From Lachnospiraceae bacterium (GTDB taxonomy: Bacteria; Bacillota; Clostridia; Lachnospirales; Lachnospiraceae): a DNA stretch of 37,624 nt. The translations under genes were made by a program, and so were the position numbers. Numbering within the stretch: position 1 is the stretch's first letter; each line of letters starts with the position of its first letter. Shown piece by piece: positions 1-7,551 of this stretch. The stretch lies in contig JAFXCD010000039.1 in assembly GCA_017521605.1 (NCBI GenBank), forward strand, positions 1-37,624. The letters are read 5' to 3'. Under the pieces are notes generated by a model. It worked only from the letters and a program-made list of their open reading frames with translations, did no database searches and was not told where the DNA came from.

Positions 1-141
1 CTTCAAATTCTCCAGATTGCCTGCATATGTTAATGCATCCACATTAATAATACGGATGTCATTATCATACTTCTTAAACATGTAATGAATATAGTTGGAG
101 CCGATAAATCCGGCACCGCCTGTTACTAAATATGTTCTCAT
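1..141 (-). CDS. rmlB: dTDP-glucose 4,6-dehydratase, N-terminal fragment (runs off left edge)
   Basis: Only the first 47 codons are inside the window. The translation opens with the Rossmann dinucleotide-binding signature TGGAGFIGSNYIHYM and continues with VDALTYAGNLENL, which is characteristic of RmlB/RfbB, the enzyme that turns dTDP-glucose into dTDP-4-keto-6-deoxyglucose in the cytoplasm. The ATG is preceded by AAAGGAGC at good spacing. It has its own promoter and a leader hairpin, so it is not simply the tail of the GH25 gene before it. A second rmlB, of which only the C-terminal part is visible, lies at the opposite edge of the window. The two visible pieces do not overlap, so they cannot be compared with each other. 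Confidence 0.93.
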   Translation of the reverse strand, partial: MRTYLVTGGAGFIGSNYIHYMFKKYDNDIRIINVDALTYAGNLENLK

Positions 142-162
142 CTTAAGCTCCTTTAAGTTTCC

Positions 163-221
163 TTTTTGCGAAGCAAAAAACAAATATCACCTGCAATATC
201 GCTTGTTTTTGCTTCGCGAAC
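163..221 (-). other. Long inverted repeat in the rmlB leader
   Basis: On the minus strand the arm GCGAAGCAAAAACAA pairs with TTGTTTTTTGCTTCGC across a loop of about 20 bases that has a further short ATAT/ATAT pairing. The predicted rmlB start site (about 215) lies inside the 5' arm, so the transcript would begin with a hairpin that ends shortly before the ribosome binding site. No T-run follows the second arm, which argues against an ordinary terminator for the upstream GH25 gene. It may be a 5' stabilising or regulatory hairpin. Confidence 0.6.
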
Positions 222-250
222 ATTATATCACTTTTTTCTTCATCTGGCTA
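222..250 (-). promoter_or_regulatory. Predicted sigma-A promoter of the left rmlB
   Basis: On the minus strand TAGCCA (245-250, 4 of 6 matches to TTGACA) is followed after 17 bases by a perfect TATAAT (222-227). The -10 box is preceded by TGA, giving an extended -10 (TGnTATAAT). It starts only 12 bases past the stop codon of the GH25 gene and leads into the rmlB leader hairpin. Confidence 0.6.
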
Positions 251-261
251 GTACTATTCTA

Positions 262-3168
262 TTAATACCCTAAATAGCTACTATTTAAATCAACCATTCC
301 ACTAATACCATTTACTTTACCTGTATCCTTATACTGCCATAAATCATATCTGCCCTGATAAGTAGGTTCTGAAGCATATTGAGCCAACCATACCTTATAA
401 ACACCCAATATGTTCATATCCAGTTTCCCCTCTAACCAGTTTTTGTTAGCATATATACCGGGTGTATAACCATACTGTTTAATGGTTTCACAAAAGGTCT
501 TGCAAATCTCTGTTCTGGTAGACTTATCTAATGCATCTGCCCTGCCGCCACTCGGTTCCACATCTAAAAATACAGGATAAGAAATCTTATAATCTTTAAT
601 CAATTCCAACACCATAGATGCTTCTTCCAAAGCTTCATTCTTATCAATTGCCTGAGTAAAGAAGTATACACCAACCTTTAATCCTGCCGCATTGGCACCT
701 TTGATGTTTTCTTTAAACTTGGAATCTACAATTAAAGCTCCTTGTGAAGACCCTCTGTATCCGCAACGGATAATCACATAAGAAACTCCCGAATTCTTCA
801 CTGCATTCCAATCAATATTACCATTCCATTTAGATACATCAATACCCATAGTACCTGTGCCTGTCACAAGAGAACCATCACTGGCAAATTGATATTTCAC
901 ACCTTGAATGACCTGTGCTCCGGTAACAAATTTTCCTGTAGCATCAAAATACATCACTTTACCATTTAGGGTCTGCCAGCCTGTATACTTGGGTTCATTT
1001 TTAATGTAAAACTGAGTAAAAGTAAAATAATCTGCATAATATGCATTTCTATACTGATTATTTTCAATGACAAAAACCTCACGTCCCTGGTTATCTTTTA
1101 ACAAGGTCTGCATATCATCTTTGGGGCTTGTTCTTACACGAACAGTACAAACATCCTGCTTAGTAATTTCTCCCCAATTAGCCGTTACGGTAATGGAAAT
1201 ATTTTCTCCTTCTTTTAGACCGGTAATCACTAATTTACCATCTTTAATTTGTGCTGTAGCAACACTTTCATCAGAGGATATTGCGCTCAAAACTATCTGT
1301 TCCTGATTTTCCGGTAATACTCTTACCGCAATCTCCACCATATTTCCCTCTCCAACATAAACTGCAACACTCTTTTTCTCTAATTCTACCAGCTCAATTT
1401 GCGGAACAACTGTAGGTTCCGGAGTTGGGGTTGGCGACTCTGTCGGCTCAGGTGTGGGCACTTCTGTAGGTACCGGTGTGGGCACTTCTGTAGGTACCGG
1501 TGTGGGTACTTCTGTAGGTACCGGTGTGGGTACCTCCGTAGGCGTCGGTGTGGGTACCTCTGTAGGTACCGGTGTGGGTACCTCCGTAGGTGCCGGTGTG
1601 GGTACCTCCGTAGGCGCCGGTGTGGGTACCTCCGTAGGTGCCGGTGTGAGTACCTCCGTAGGTGCCGGTGTGGGTACCTCTGTAGGTGTCGGTGTGGGTA
1701 CCTCCGCAGGGGGCTCTACAGATGGTTGTTCTATTACACCATTATCAACTGATAAACGTGCAAACGTTCCACTCATTATCAATGTTAAAGGATTGGGAAT
1801 ACTATCCATAGTAATTTCTTCAAAACTTTCAGCTAATGTTGTACTTTCTACCCATGTAACAGTATCCTGCATATACTCTTCTGTTATATTATTATTATGC
1901 TTGGTATCCTCCTTATTAACATCTACCTGAGACTCTGTTTTTATCTCAGCTGTTACATCTACCTTTTCATATACTAACTTTGATTTTACTTCTACCTTAG
2001 ATTCTTCTGACGGAATCCCATAAGACTTATATTTATCATCCTCAGGCAATCTTATTTTTACGCCATATTTACCCGGTGTCAGATTCTTTTTATAAATGAT
2101 ACCATCCATATCATCATCTGACCAAAATGAGGTTTTTCCGTCTGCATCGGTTATCTCTATTCCAAAAGGTACATTTCCCACCAGTTTCCCTGTATCCTGA
2201 TTCAAGAATTTAATTTTCAAATCCTTTTCTATGGAGGTCAAACTAAGTTTAACATTAACATTAATATGATAATCCTCTTCTTCATATTCCGGTTCTTGGA
2301 TTTCCTCCTGTGGTGGTTCTGTATTCTGCGGTAACTGTGCCAATGCCTGCATTGCTTTTTGAGCATCCGATATGGCCAATAAGCCTTCTTCACCAATTAC
2401 TTCAATATCCAACAGCTGGTTTCCAACCTGTTGGATCTGCTCATTACCATCACCCTTATCCTTAAGCAAAAAGCCGCCTCCCAGAATAATGGCAATCAGT
2501 AGCATGGCTGCTGCTGCAAATATTATCATATAATCCATCCACTTAGCTAAAGGTTTTTGGGGGGCTCCACTCTCTTCATCCTCTAAATAATTTTCTTCTG
2601 TATAACCATCCCGCTGATAATATTCCTCAGCATCTTCTCCAACATATTCTTCATAATCTTCTTCGTAGTACTTTTCATCTGCCTCTGTGTATAATTTATC
2701 ATCCGGCTGCGAACTATCCTCTTCACTATAGTACTGTTCCTCATATGCTTCCTCTGAGTACTCTTCGCAGTTACCTTCTCCATAGGATTCTTCTTCATAG
2801 TATTCACTATCCTCTTCCCTGTCGTCACCTTCGTAGGACTCTTCCTCGAATTCTTCATAATACCCATCGTCACTCTCTTCGTAGTATTCCTCTTCATAGG
2901 ATTCTTCTTCGTAGTATTCACTATCCTCTTCATAATACTCCTCTTCTACATCTTCACCATAATACACATCCTCATAGTCTTCTTTGTAGCCGGCCTCCTC
3001 ATATACTTCTGCCTCTTCATCCTCTTCACAAACTTCTTCTATGTACTCTTCAATTTGGTCATAATCTTCCCAAAAATCATCCTCCATATCTTCCAAATCA
3101 TGAACAATAAATTCTTTTTTCTTTTTATCTGTAAGCGATTTTCTCTTGAAATCAAATAACATTTTCAT
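262..3168 (-). CDS. Membrane-anchored GH25 muramidase-like protein with acidic Tyr-rich cytoplasmic tail and Pro-Thr stalk
   Basis: 968 residues. Residues about 25-205 are extremely rich in Glu, Asp and Tyr (YYEE-type runs). One hydrophobic segment follows at about 212-237 with no signal peptide, so the acidic part should be cytoplasmic and the rest extracellular. Outside come a charged beta-rich region, a Pro-Thr stalk of 11 eight-residue units, a Big-type Ig-like domain, a cell-wall-binding-like repeat ([20 protein letters not shown]) and a C-terminal GH25 domain from about residue 773 ([14 protein letters not shown]). The GH25 acidic pair is visible in FLDVEPSGG near residues 869-871, so peptidoglycan muramidase activity is plausible. 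The ATG follows GGAAGGTG. It is transcribed divergently from the gene at 3351. A structural surface protein with a weak or inactive GH25 domain is the alternative. Confidence 0.9.
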   Translation of the reverse strand: MKMLFDFKRKSLTDKKKKEFIVHDLEDMEDDFWEDYDQIEEYIEEVCEEDEEAEVYEEAGYKEDYEDVYYGEDVEEEYYEEDSEYYEEESYEEEYYEESDDGYYEEFEEESYEGDDREEDSEYYEEESYGEGNCEEYSEEAYEEQYYSEEDSSQPDDKLYTEADEKYYEEDYEEYVGEDAEEYYQRDGYTEENYLEDEESGAPQKPLAKWMDYMIIFAAAAMLLIAIILGGGFLLKDKGDGNEQIQQVGNQLLDIEVIGEEGLLAISDAQKAMQALAQLPQNTEPPQEEIQEPEYEEEDYHINVNVKLSLTSIEKDLKIKFLNQDTGKLVGNVPFGIEITDADGKTSFWSDDDMDGIIYKKNLTPGKYGVKIRLPEDDKYKSYGIPSEESKVEVKSKLVYEKVDVTAEIKTESQVDVNKEDTKHNNNITEEYMQDTVTWVESTTLAESFEEITMDSIPNPLTLIMSGTFARLSVDNGVIEQPSVEPPAEVPTPTPTEVPTPAPTEVLTPAPTEVPTPAPTEVPTPAPTEVPTPVPTEVPTPTPTEVPTPVPTEVPTPVPTEVPTPVPTEVPTPEPTESPTPTPEPTVVPQIELVELEKKSVAVYVGEGNMVEIAVRVLPENQEQIVLSAISSDESVATAQIKDGKLVITGLKEGENISITVTANWGEITKQDVCTVRVRTSPKDDMQTLLKDNQGREVFVIENNQYRNAYYADYFTFTQFYIKNEPKYTGWQTLNGKVMYFDATGKFVTGAQVIQGVKYQFASDGSLVTGTGTMGIDVSKWNGNIDWNAVKNSGVSYVIIRCGYRGSSQGALIVDSKFKENIKGANAAGLKVGVYFFTQAIDKNEALEEASMVLELIKDYKISYPVFLDVEPSGGRADALDKSTRTEICKTFCETIKQYGYTPGIYANKNWLEGKLDMNILGVYKVWLAQYASEPTYQGRYDLWQYKDTGKVNGISGMVDLNSSYLGY
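1441..1704 (-). repeat. 11 tandem 24-bp units encoding the Pro-Thr stalk
   Basis: Eleven in-frame 24-base units, each encoding E-V-P-T-P-x-P-T with x being T, A, V or E (one unit has L for the first P). The phase is exact from 1441 to 1704. A degenerate [10 protein letters not shown] unit follows in the protein. This is an extended, wall-spanning linker of the kind seen in Gram-positive surface proteins, and its copy number is likely to vary by slippage or recombination. Confidence 0.95.
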
Positions 3169-3206
3169 AGTTTGTTCACCTTCCTATTGCATAAAACACT
3201 AATGTC

Positions 3207-3235
3207 AGTATAACATTTTGACCTATATGGTGCAA
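3207..3235 (-). promoter_or_regulatory. Predicted sigma-A promoter of the GH25 gene
   Basis: On the minus strand TTGCAC (3230-3235) and TATACT (3207-3212) are separated by exactly 17 bases. The start site would be near 3200, about 32 bases before the ATG at 3168. It lies back to back with the plus-strand promoter at 3282-3310 in the 182-base divergent gap. Confidence 0.6.
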
Positions 3236-3281
3236 GCCAATCTGTGTTTCTTCAGCAATTCTTAAATTTTTCTAAGTATTA

Positions 3282-3310
3282 TGGACAAAAAAAGCATATA
3301 ATAGTAAAAT
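3282..3310 (+). promoter_or_regulatory. Predicted sigma-A promoter of the SGNH-like gene
   Basis: TGGACA (3282-3287, 5 of 6) and TAAAAT (3305-3310, 5 of 6) are spaced by 17 bases, upstream of the gene starting at 3351. A perfect TATAAT at 3297-3302 lies in the spacer but has no acceptable -35 box at the right distance. Confidence 0.6.
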
Positions 3311-3326
3311 AAGTGAGTATCACTTA
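3310..3326. promoter_or_regulatory. Perfect 17-bp palindrome at the predicted start site
   Basis: TAAGTGA and TCACTTA flank a GTA centre, giving a perfect dyad with 7-base arms. It begins at the last base of the predicted -10 box and covers the predicted transcription start of the plus-strand gene. This is the position and size of a classical repressor operator. No regulator gene is visible in the window. Confidence 0.45.
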
Positions 3327-3350
3327 AACTATACAAAAAGAGGATTTAAA

Positions 3351-4523
3351 ATGAAAAGAGAAATTAACTCCGGCTTGGATTCATCAAAGGACAAAAGTCT
3401 TTCCCAAGTTGACATTATTGACTTAGATAAATTAGACGATGATGCTATTATTGATTATGATAAGTTTTCAAAAGAAAACTCCTTAAAAATGGAAAACACA
3501 CCTCAATCAGGTTCGCAATCCTCCAAGCAGGAGTCATCCGGTATTATGGATTGTATTTTAAGAATCAACTGGCATTTAGTACTTCTTATTGTATTTGTAT
3601 TATCCGTCATATTTATTATATACCGCTTCAAAAACTGGGGCACCAAAGTGGATTTGGATAAATTAGGAATCGTTGATGATACTAATTATGATATAGAAGA
3701 CGTCGATGACATAGTACCAAATCTTTACGAGGGTGATGCTCCCGCTCTTACCGATAGCATTACAAAGGTGGTTTTATTCGGTAATGATACTTTTGCTCAA
3801 AATAAGGGTACCAGTGATGATATGGCCAATATGATAGCAGAACTGTCCGGTGCAACAGTATACAATTGTGCTTTCACAGGCTCTTACCTATCCTCCACCA
3901 ATTATTATGTCAATCTGGAATCCGACCCTATGGATGCCTTTAATTTATATTGGTTAACCGCCTCTTATGCAGTTGACAATTTAGGTCCTTATGAAATCAT
4001 TTTTGATGACTATAAGGATAAAATTCCCACTGATGCCAAAGAGACCTTTGATACACTTTGCTCTATTGACTTCGACACAGTGGATGTCATCGGTATTATG
4101 TACGATGCCCATGATTATTTGGCAGGAAAGCCATTAACTAACCTTGATAAAAATGACGATGTTCATTATTACACCGGTAATTTAGAGGCCAGCATTGATT
4201 TGATTCAGGATTATTATCCGCACATCCGGATTATTGTAATGTCACCCACATATGCCTATGCCATTAATCCGGATGGCGATTATGTAAGTAGTGATTTATA
4301 TTGTTATCTGAATGATTACAAGCTTTCCACCTATGCACTTATGTTAGCAGATTCTGCTGCTGCACAGGGTGTTTCCTTTGTAGATAATATTTATGGAACC
4401 ATTAACGAAAACAACGCAGACCAATACCTATTAGACCACATTAATCTGAATGTGGAAGGCCGCAAAAAATTGGCAGAACGTTTTGTTTATGCCTTAGAAT
4501 ATTATGACGAAAAAGAAGAGTAG
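3351..4523 (+). CDS. Membrane-anchored SGNH/GDSL-hydrolase-like protein with altered catalytic positions
   Basis: 390 residues. The first 70 or so are polar and acidic (DIIDLDKLDDDAIIDYDKF), then one hydrophobic anchor (HLVLLIVFVLSVIFIIY, about 76-95), then an extracellular domain. The domain resembles Lachnospiraceae SGNH-like proteins: a block-I-like VVLFGNDTFAQ, a block-II-like CAFTGSYLS, a block-III-like MYDAHDYLAG and a block-V-like DHINLNVEGRKKLAERF. At each key position the usual residue seems replaced: GDS reads GND, the GxND Asn reads His or Ala, and the DxxH His reads Asn. It may therefore be a non-catalytic binding protein. The start has AGAGGA upstream. It is the only plus-strand gene here and ends in the shared hairpin at 4513-4540. 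The family assignment is by eye. Confidence 0.75.
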   Translation: MKREINSGLDSSKDKSLSQVDIIDLDKLDDDAIIDYDKFSKENSLKMENTPQSGSQSSKQESSGIMDCILRINWHLVLLIVFVLSVIFIIYRFKNWGTKVDLDKLGIVDDTNYDIEDVDDIVPNLYEGDAPALTDSITKVVLFGNDTFAQNKGTSDDMANMIAELSGATVYNCAFTGSYLSSTNYYVNLESDPMDAFNLYWLTASYAVDNLGPYEIIFDDYKDKIPTDAKETFDTLCSIDFDTVDVIGIMYDAHDYLAGKPLTNLDKNDDVHYYTGNLEASIDLIQDYYPHIRIIVMSPTYAYAINPDGDYVSSDLYCYLNDYKLSTYALMLADSAAAQGVSFVDNIYGTINENNADQYLLDHINLNVEGRKKLAERFVYALEYYDEKEE

Positions 4524-4540
4524 GGCAACCTACTCTTCTT
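4513..4540. terminator. Shared bidirectional terminator hairpin between convergent genes
   Basis: AAGAAGAGTAGG (4513-4524), a GCAA loop (4525-4528) and CCTACTCTTCTT (4529-4540) form a perfect 12-bp stem. On the minus strand the stem runs into a TTTTT tract, a good intrinsic terminator for the long minus-strand operon. On the plus strand the following tract is pyrimidine-rich but weaker. Both stop codons lie within the stem, so the hairpin also encodes the last residues of both proteins. Confidence 0.8.
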
Positions 4541-5282
4541 CTATATTAAGTCCAAAATTCATTGTATTATCTCTATATAACAAATAATCGCCAATCTCTT
4601 TTATCATTATATAGTCATTGGCTTCCATGCTTCCTATCAGCTTTTTCGCCTTATTCAGAATCACATAGTGACATCCATGTTCCTTAGAAATAACCGCCAA
4701 TTCTTTTGCAACAATTACATCCTGTTCCATCAGCCAAAAGAAACTGTCTCCGTCTTCAAATGCTTCTCTTCCGTACGGCATACATACATAAGGTGAATAC
4801 TGCCTCACATATAACAAAAACTCCCTAGGAAATACTGCCATAACTTCTCTGCCTTCCACTTTTATGGAATCACAGATTTCTACCACTTCCCAAGGAATAT
4901 GATAGAGATTATCCGCTCTCTCAAAAAGAGGATTCGTATAAACTAATTTTCCGGAAATCATAATTATTCCTGCAGCAATAACGCCAAATATTATTTTTTT
5001 CTTCCCACGCAATTCATTTACTATAGATATCACCGAATATGCAATAACAACTGATATTGGCAAAATCCATAAAAACCGAAAATAAATAGCGTCTTCTGTA
5101 ATATCCACAAAAATGCGATAAAAAAGAGGATTAAAGAACAGCAACAGAATACATGCCGGCATATATACAAAGATTACCCGATTCTGCTTCTTCTTTTCCT
5201 TCAGCAATAAATAAAACCAGGCCACCAAAAACCAACTGACAATCAGACCGGTACCGCTATACTTTTGAAATGTTTCTACCAT
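4530..5282 (-). CDS. C-terminal half of a DUF6077-like membrane protein (probable frameshift product)
   Basis: 251 residues from the ATG at 5282, which has GGAGG seven bases upstream; the open frame itself extends to 5351. It holds about four hydrophobic segments (ending near FLWILPISVVIAYSVISIV) followed by a soluble domain of about 120 residues. It appears to be the second half of the protein encoded at 5303-6373. Adding one A in the CAATAG at the junction would read VVQIDGPEET and join the two frames into one 614-residue protein. It is either a disrupted gene, a sequencing error, or two genuinely separate chains, since the internal ribosome binding site is good. It is the last gene of the long operon, and its stop codon lies in the shared terminator. 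The role is unknown; a GT-C-like or polysaccharide-processing function is inferred from context. Confidence 0.7.
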   Translation of the reverse strand: MVETFQKYSGTGLIVSWFLVAWFYLLLKEKKKQNRVIFVYMPACILLLFFNPLFYRIFVDITEDAIYFRFLWILPISVVIAYSVISIVNELRGKKKIIFGVIAAGIIMISGKLVYTNPLFERADNLYHIPWEVVEICDSIKVEGREVMAVFPREFLLYVRQYSPYVCMPYGREAFEDGDSFFWLMEQDVIVAKELAVISKEHGCHYVILNKAKKLIGSMEANDYIMIKEIGDYLLYRDNTMNFGLNIEEE

Positions 5283-5302
5283 AATTGTTTCCTCCGGTCC
5301 AT

Positions 5303-6373
5303 CTATTGAACAACAAAATACAAAAGCGCCATTCCTACAGGAACCACACAACTAAACACCATAGGAATCAAGACCTTCCAATTACGATAACTGACTGCCG
5401 TACATAACCCGGTTACTCCTATCAGCATACAAGTTAATATAGTTCCCAATGTACTACACAAACAGCCTGCCATGGTAGTCATTATCATTAATATCCAAAA
5501 ATGTAGGCTACATGGGGTTGCATTCTGTAAATGCTCTACTAAAAGCATAAACAAATATAGTAAAAAGGGAATAATTATTGCAGCTATAACCGCTTTTCCC
5601 TGAGAAGCCCTGACCAACAGAAAATTTTCAGCCGAATATACGGAATACCCACCAAATATATTCAGTAACCCTATTAGTATCATAAAAAAGGGAATATTCC
5701 CTCTATTATCTTTACATAAATGCTCAGCCACCAGATAATAAATACCATAAGCCATCCCTATGAGCGACAAGGGCAAAAATACTTGTGCCACTGAAATCGT
5801 CTCAATTCCCGATAATCTTGCCAAATAGGCAATCCATATGGGAAATGGTGCCAACCCATGTCTTGCATCCAATCCGGTAGAAACACCATAATATGGTAAC
5901 ACCAGATACATAGTATTGGACTTTTCTGTAATCGTGGCTGTAGCCAGATAAAAAGCATCATCACCTTCTTCATATGCAAGGATGATAGTTAAAACCAATT
6001 GCATCAACAACAAACATACAAATATTCCCCACATAAGTACCTGACATTTGGATATTGGAATTTTACCATTAACTGCCACTATATCTCTTCTGTAACCACC
6101 TCTTTTATATCTCCTTAACCCAATCAATACTGCTATCAATAGCAATACCATTGTATATCCAAAAAATATATTGGTTACCAGAACAAATGATTTTCTCAAC
6201 AAAATCATGGGGACACAAATCACCAGAAATCCTGCCCACAATGTCATCTGTCCACTAATCCAGCAAAATATCCATTTCTGCCCATTCTGTTTTTCCCGAG
6301 TAAACAATGTTCCCACAAGAATTGGAATAATTATCAATATAATACCTAAAATCAGTAATTGTACTCCCAACAT
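5303..6373 (-). CDS. N-terminal half of a DUF6077-like polytopic membrane protein
   Basis: 356 residues with about nine to ten hydrophobic segments. The extracytoplasmic loop after the fourth or fifth segment contains YEEGDDAFYLATATI and DARHGLAPFPIWI, a layout like the first loop of GT-C glycosyltransferases and typical of DUF6077 proteins of Clostridia. That assignment is from memory. The frame stops abruptly after a transmembrane segment (MALLYFVVQ) without the usual polar tail. The missing part is found in another frame immediately downstream, which suggests a one-base deletion near 5303. The start ATG follows GGGAGCAGG. It lies 49 bases after wecE in the same operon. Confidence 0.75.
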   Translation of the reverse strand: MLGVQLLILGIILIIIPILVGTLFTREKQNGQKWIFCWISGQMTLWAGFLVICVPMILLRKSFVLVTNIFFGYTMVLLLIAVLIGLRRYKRGGYRRDIVAVNGKIPISKCQVLMWGIFVCLLLMQLVLTIILAYEEGDDAFYLATATITEKSNTMYLVLPYYGVSTGLDARHGLAPFPIWIAYLARLSGIETISVAQVFLPLSLIGMAYGIYYLVAEHLCKDNRGNIPFFMILIGLLNIFGGYSVYSAENFLLVRASQGKAVIAAIIIPFLLYLFMLLVEHLQNATPCSLHFWILMIMTTMAGCLCSTLGTILTCMLIGVTGLCTAVSYRNWKVLIPMVFSCVVPVGMALLYFVVQ

Positions 6374-6422
6374 GCCTGCTCCCTATTACTACCTGCTATT
6401 AAAGTACGACCTTGTATAGTTC

Positions 6423-7550
6423 TTATTTATAAAAACTATACATCTGCTCACAAATATAATCCACCTGTTCCAATGTCAGGCCATAGAACATAGGCAATCT
6501 GGTAAGTCTTTCACTTTCTCTTGTTGTAAACTTATCCTCACCATGAAAACGACCATACTTCTTACCTGCCGGTGCTGTATGAAGAGGAATATAATGAAAT
6601 ACTGACATAACTTCCTTTTTCTTCAAAAAGTCAATTATTTTAGTTCTTTCTTCAATATCCCCGGTCTTAATATAGAACATATGAGCATTATGAACACATT
6701 CCTTCGGAACAACCGGCAATTCAATCTTTCCCGCTTCTGCCAATGGCTTCAGCTTCTCATAATACCTGTTCCAGCAAGCCAATCTGGAATCATTAATCTC
6801 TTCTGCCATTTCTAACTGCGCATACAAATACGCTGCATTCATATCACTGGGCAGATAGGATGAGCCAAAATTTACCCAGGTATATTTATCGATTTGTCCC
6901 CGGTAGAACTTACTGCGATTAGTACCCTTTTCCCGGATGATTTCTGCATCTTCCACATACTCTTCTTTTTGAATTAATAATGCACCACCCTCTCCCATGC
7001 TGTAGTTCTTGGTTTCATGAAAACTGAAACAACCAAAATCTCCAATGGTTCCTAAGGCTTTTCCCTTATATGTGGACATAATTCCCTGTGCAGCATCTTC
7101 AATTACATACAAATTATATTTCTTTGCCAGCTGCATAATTTTTTCCATTTCGCAGGCCACTCCCGCATAATGCACAGGTACAATGGCCTTGGTTTTTTCT
7201 GTAATCGCTGCTTCAATTAAGTTTTCATCTATATTCATGGTATCCGGGCGTATATCCACAAATACCGGCACTGCGCCTCTCATTACAAAAGCATCTGCAG
7301 TAGACACAAAGGTAAAGGCGGGCATAATTACTTCATCTCCCGGCTGTATATCTGCAAGAAGTGCCGCCATCTCCAATGCATGGGTACAAGATGTTGTCAA
7401 AAGACATTTGAAAGTTCCTGTCTTTTTTTCAATCCACTCATTACACTTTCTTGTGTATGCACCATCTCCACAAATCTTCTGATTCTCCACACACTCTTTA
7501 ATATACTCCATTTCCTTCCCTGTATAGGGAGGTACATTGAAATGAATCAT
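6423..7550 (-). CDS. wecE: dTDP-4-amino-4,6-dideoxygalactose transaminase (copy 1)
   Basis: 375 residues of the DegT/DnrJ/EryC1/StrS aminotransferase family, closely matching E. coli WecE (RffA) along its length: SCTHALEMAALLADIQPGDE, FVDIRPDTMNIDE, PVHYAGVACEM, REKGTNRS and a PLP lysine in FHETKNYSMGEGG near residue 180. It should aminate dTDP-4-keto-6-deoxyglucose (the RmlB product) to dTDP-Fuc4N. The ATG at 7550 is chosen because AGGAGGA precedes it and the protein then begins MIHFNVPP, like the family. An upstream in-frame extension would add 16 unrelated residues. It starts two bases before the stop of the upstream gene is reached. A second copy is at 35751-36878; 75 of the first 100 residues are identical by my count. 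Confidence 0.93.
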   Translation of the reverse strand: MIHFNVPPYTGKEMEYIKECVENQKICGDGAYTRKCNEWIEKKTGTFKCLLTTSCTHALEMAALLADIQPGDEVIMPAFTFVSTADAFVMRGAVPVFVDIRPDTMNIDENLIEAAITEKTKAIVPVHYAGVACEMEKIMQLAKKYNLYVIEDAAQGIMSTYKGKALGTIGDFGCFSFHETKNYSMGEGGALLIQKEEYVEDAEIIREKGTNRSKFYRGQIDKYTWVNFGSSYLPSDMNAAYLYAQLEMAEEINDSRLACWNRYYEKLKPLAEAGKIELPVVPKECVHNAHMFYIKTGDIEERTKIIDFLKKKEVMSVFHYIPLHTAPAGKKYGRFHGEDKFTTRESERLTRLPMFYGLTLEQVDYICEQMYSFYK

Positions 7551-7551
7551 T

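Noticed and set aside
1441-1704. Regular 24-base repeats that could suggest a CRISPR or satellite array.
   Set aside because: There are no spacers; the units are contiguous, in frame and encode a Pro-Thr linker.
1399-1930. Two long plus-strand open frames rich in Gly/Thr/Val or Arg/Cys opposite the GH25 gene.
   Set aside because: They are read-throughs of the 24-bp tandem repeat on the antisense strand, with no ribosome binding site and low-complexity products.
2583-3110. Open frames on both strands opposite or out of frame with the acidic N-terminus of the GH25 protein.
   Set aside because: They arise from the biased GAA/TAT codon run and encode low-complexity Lys/Met or His/Leu-rich products without start signals.
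3297-3302. A perfect TATAAT upstream of the SGNH-like gene.
   Set aside because: No usable -35 box lies 16-18 bases upstream, whereas TGGACA and TAAAAT at 3282-3310 form a properly spaced pair.
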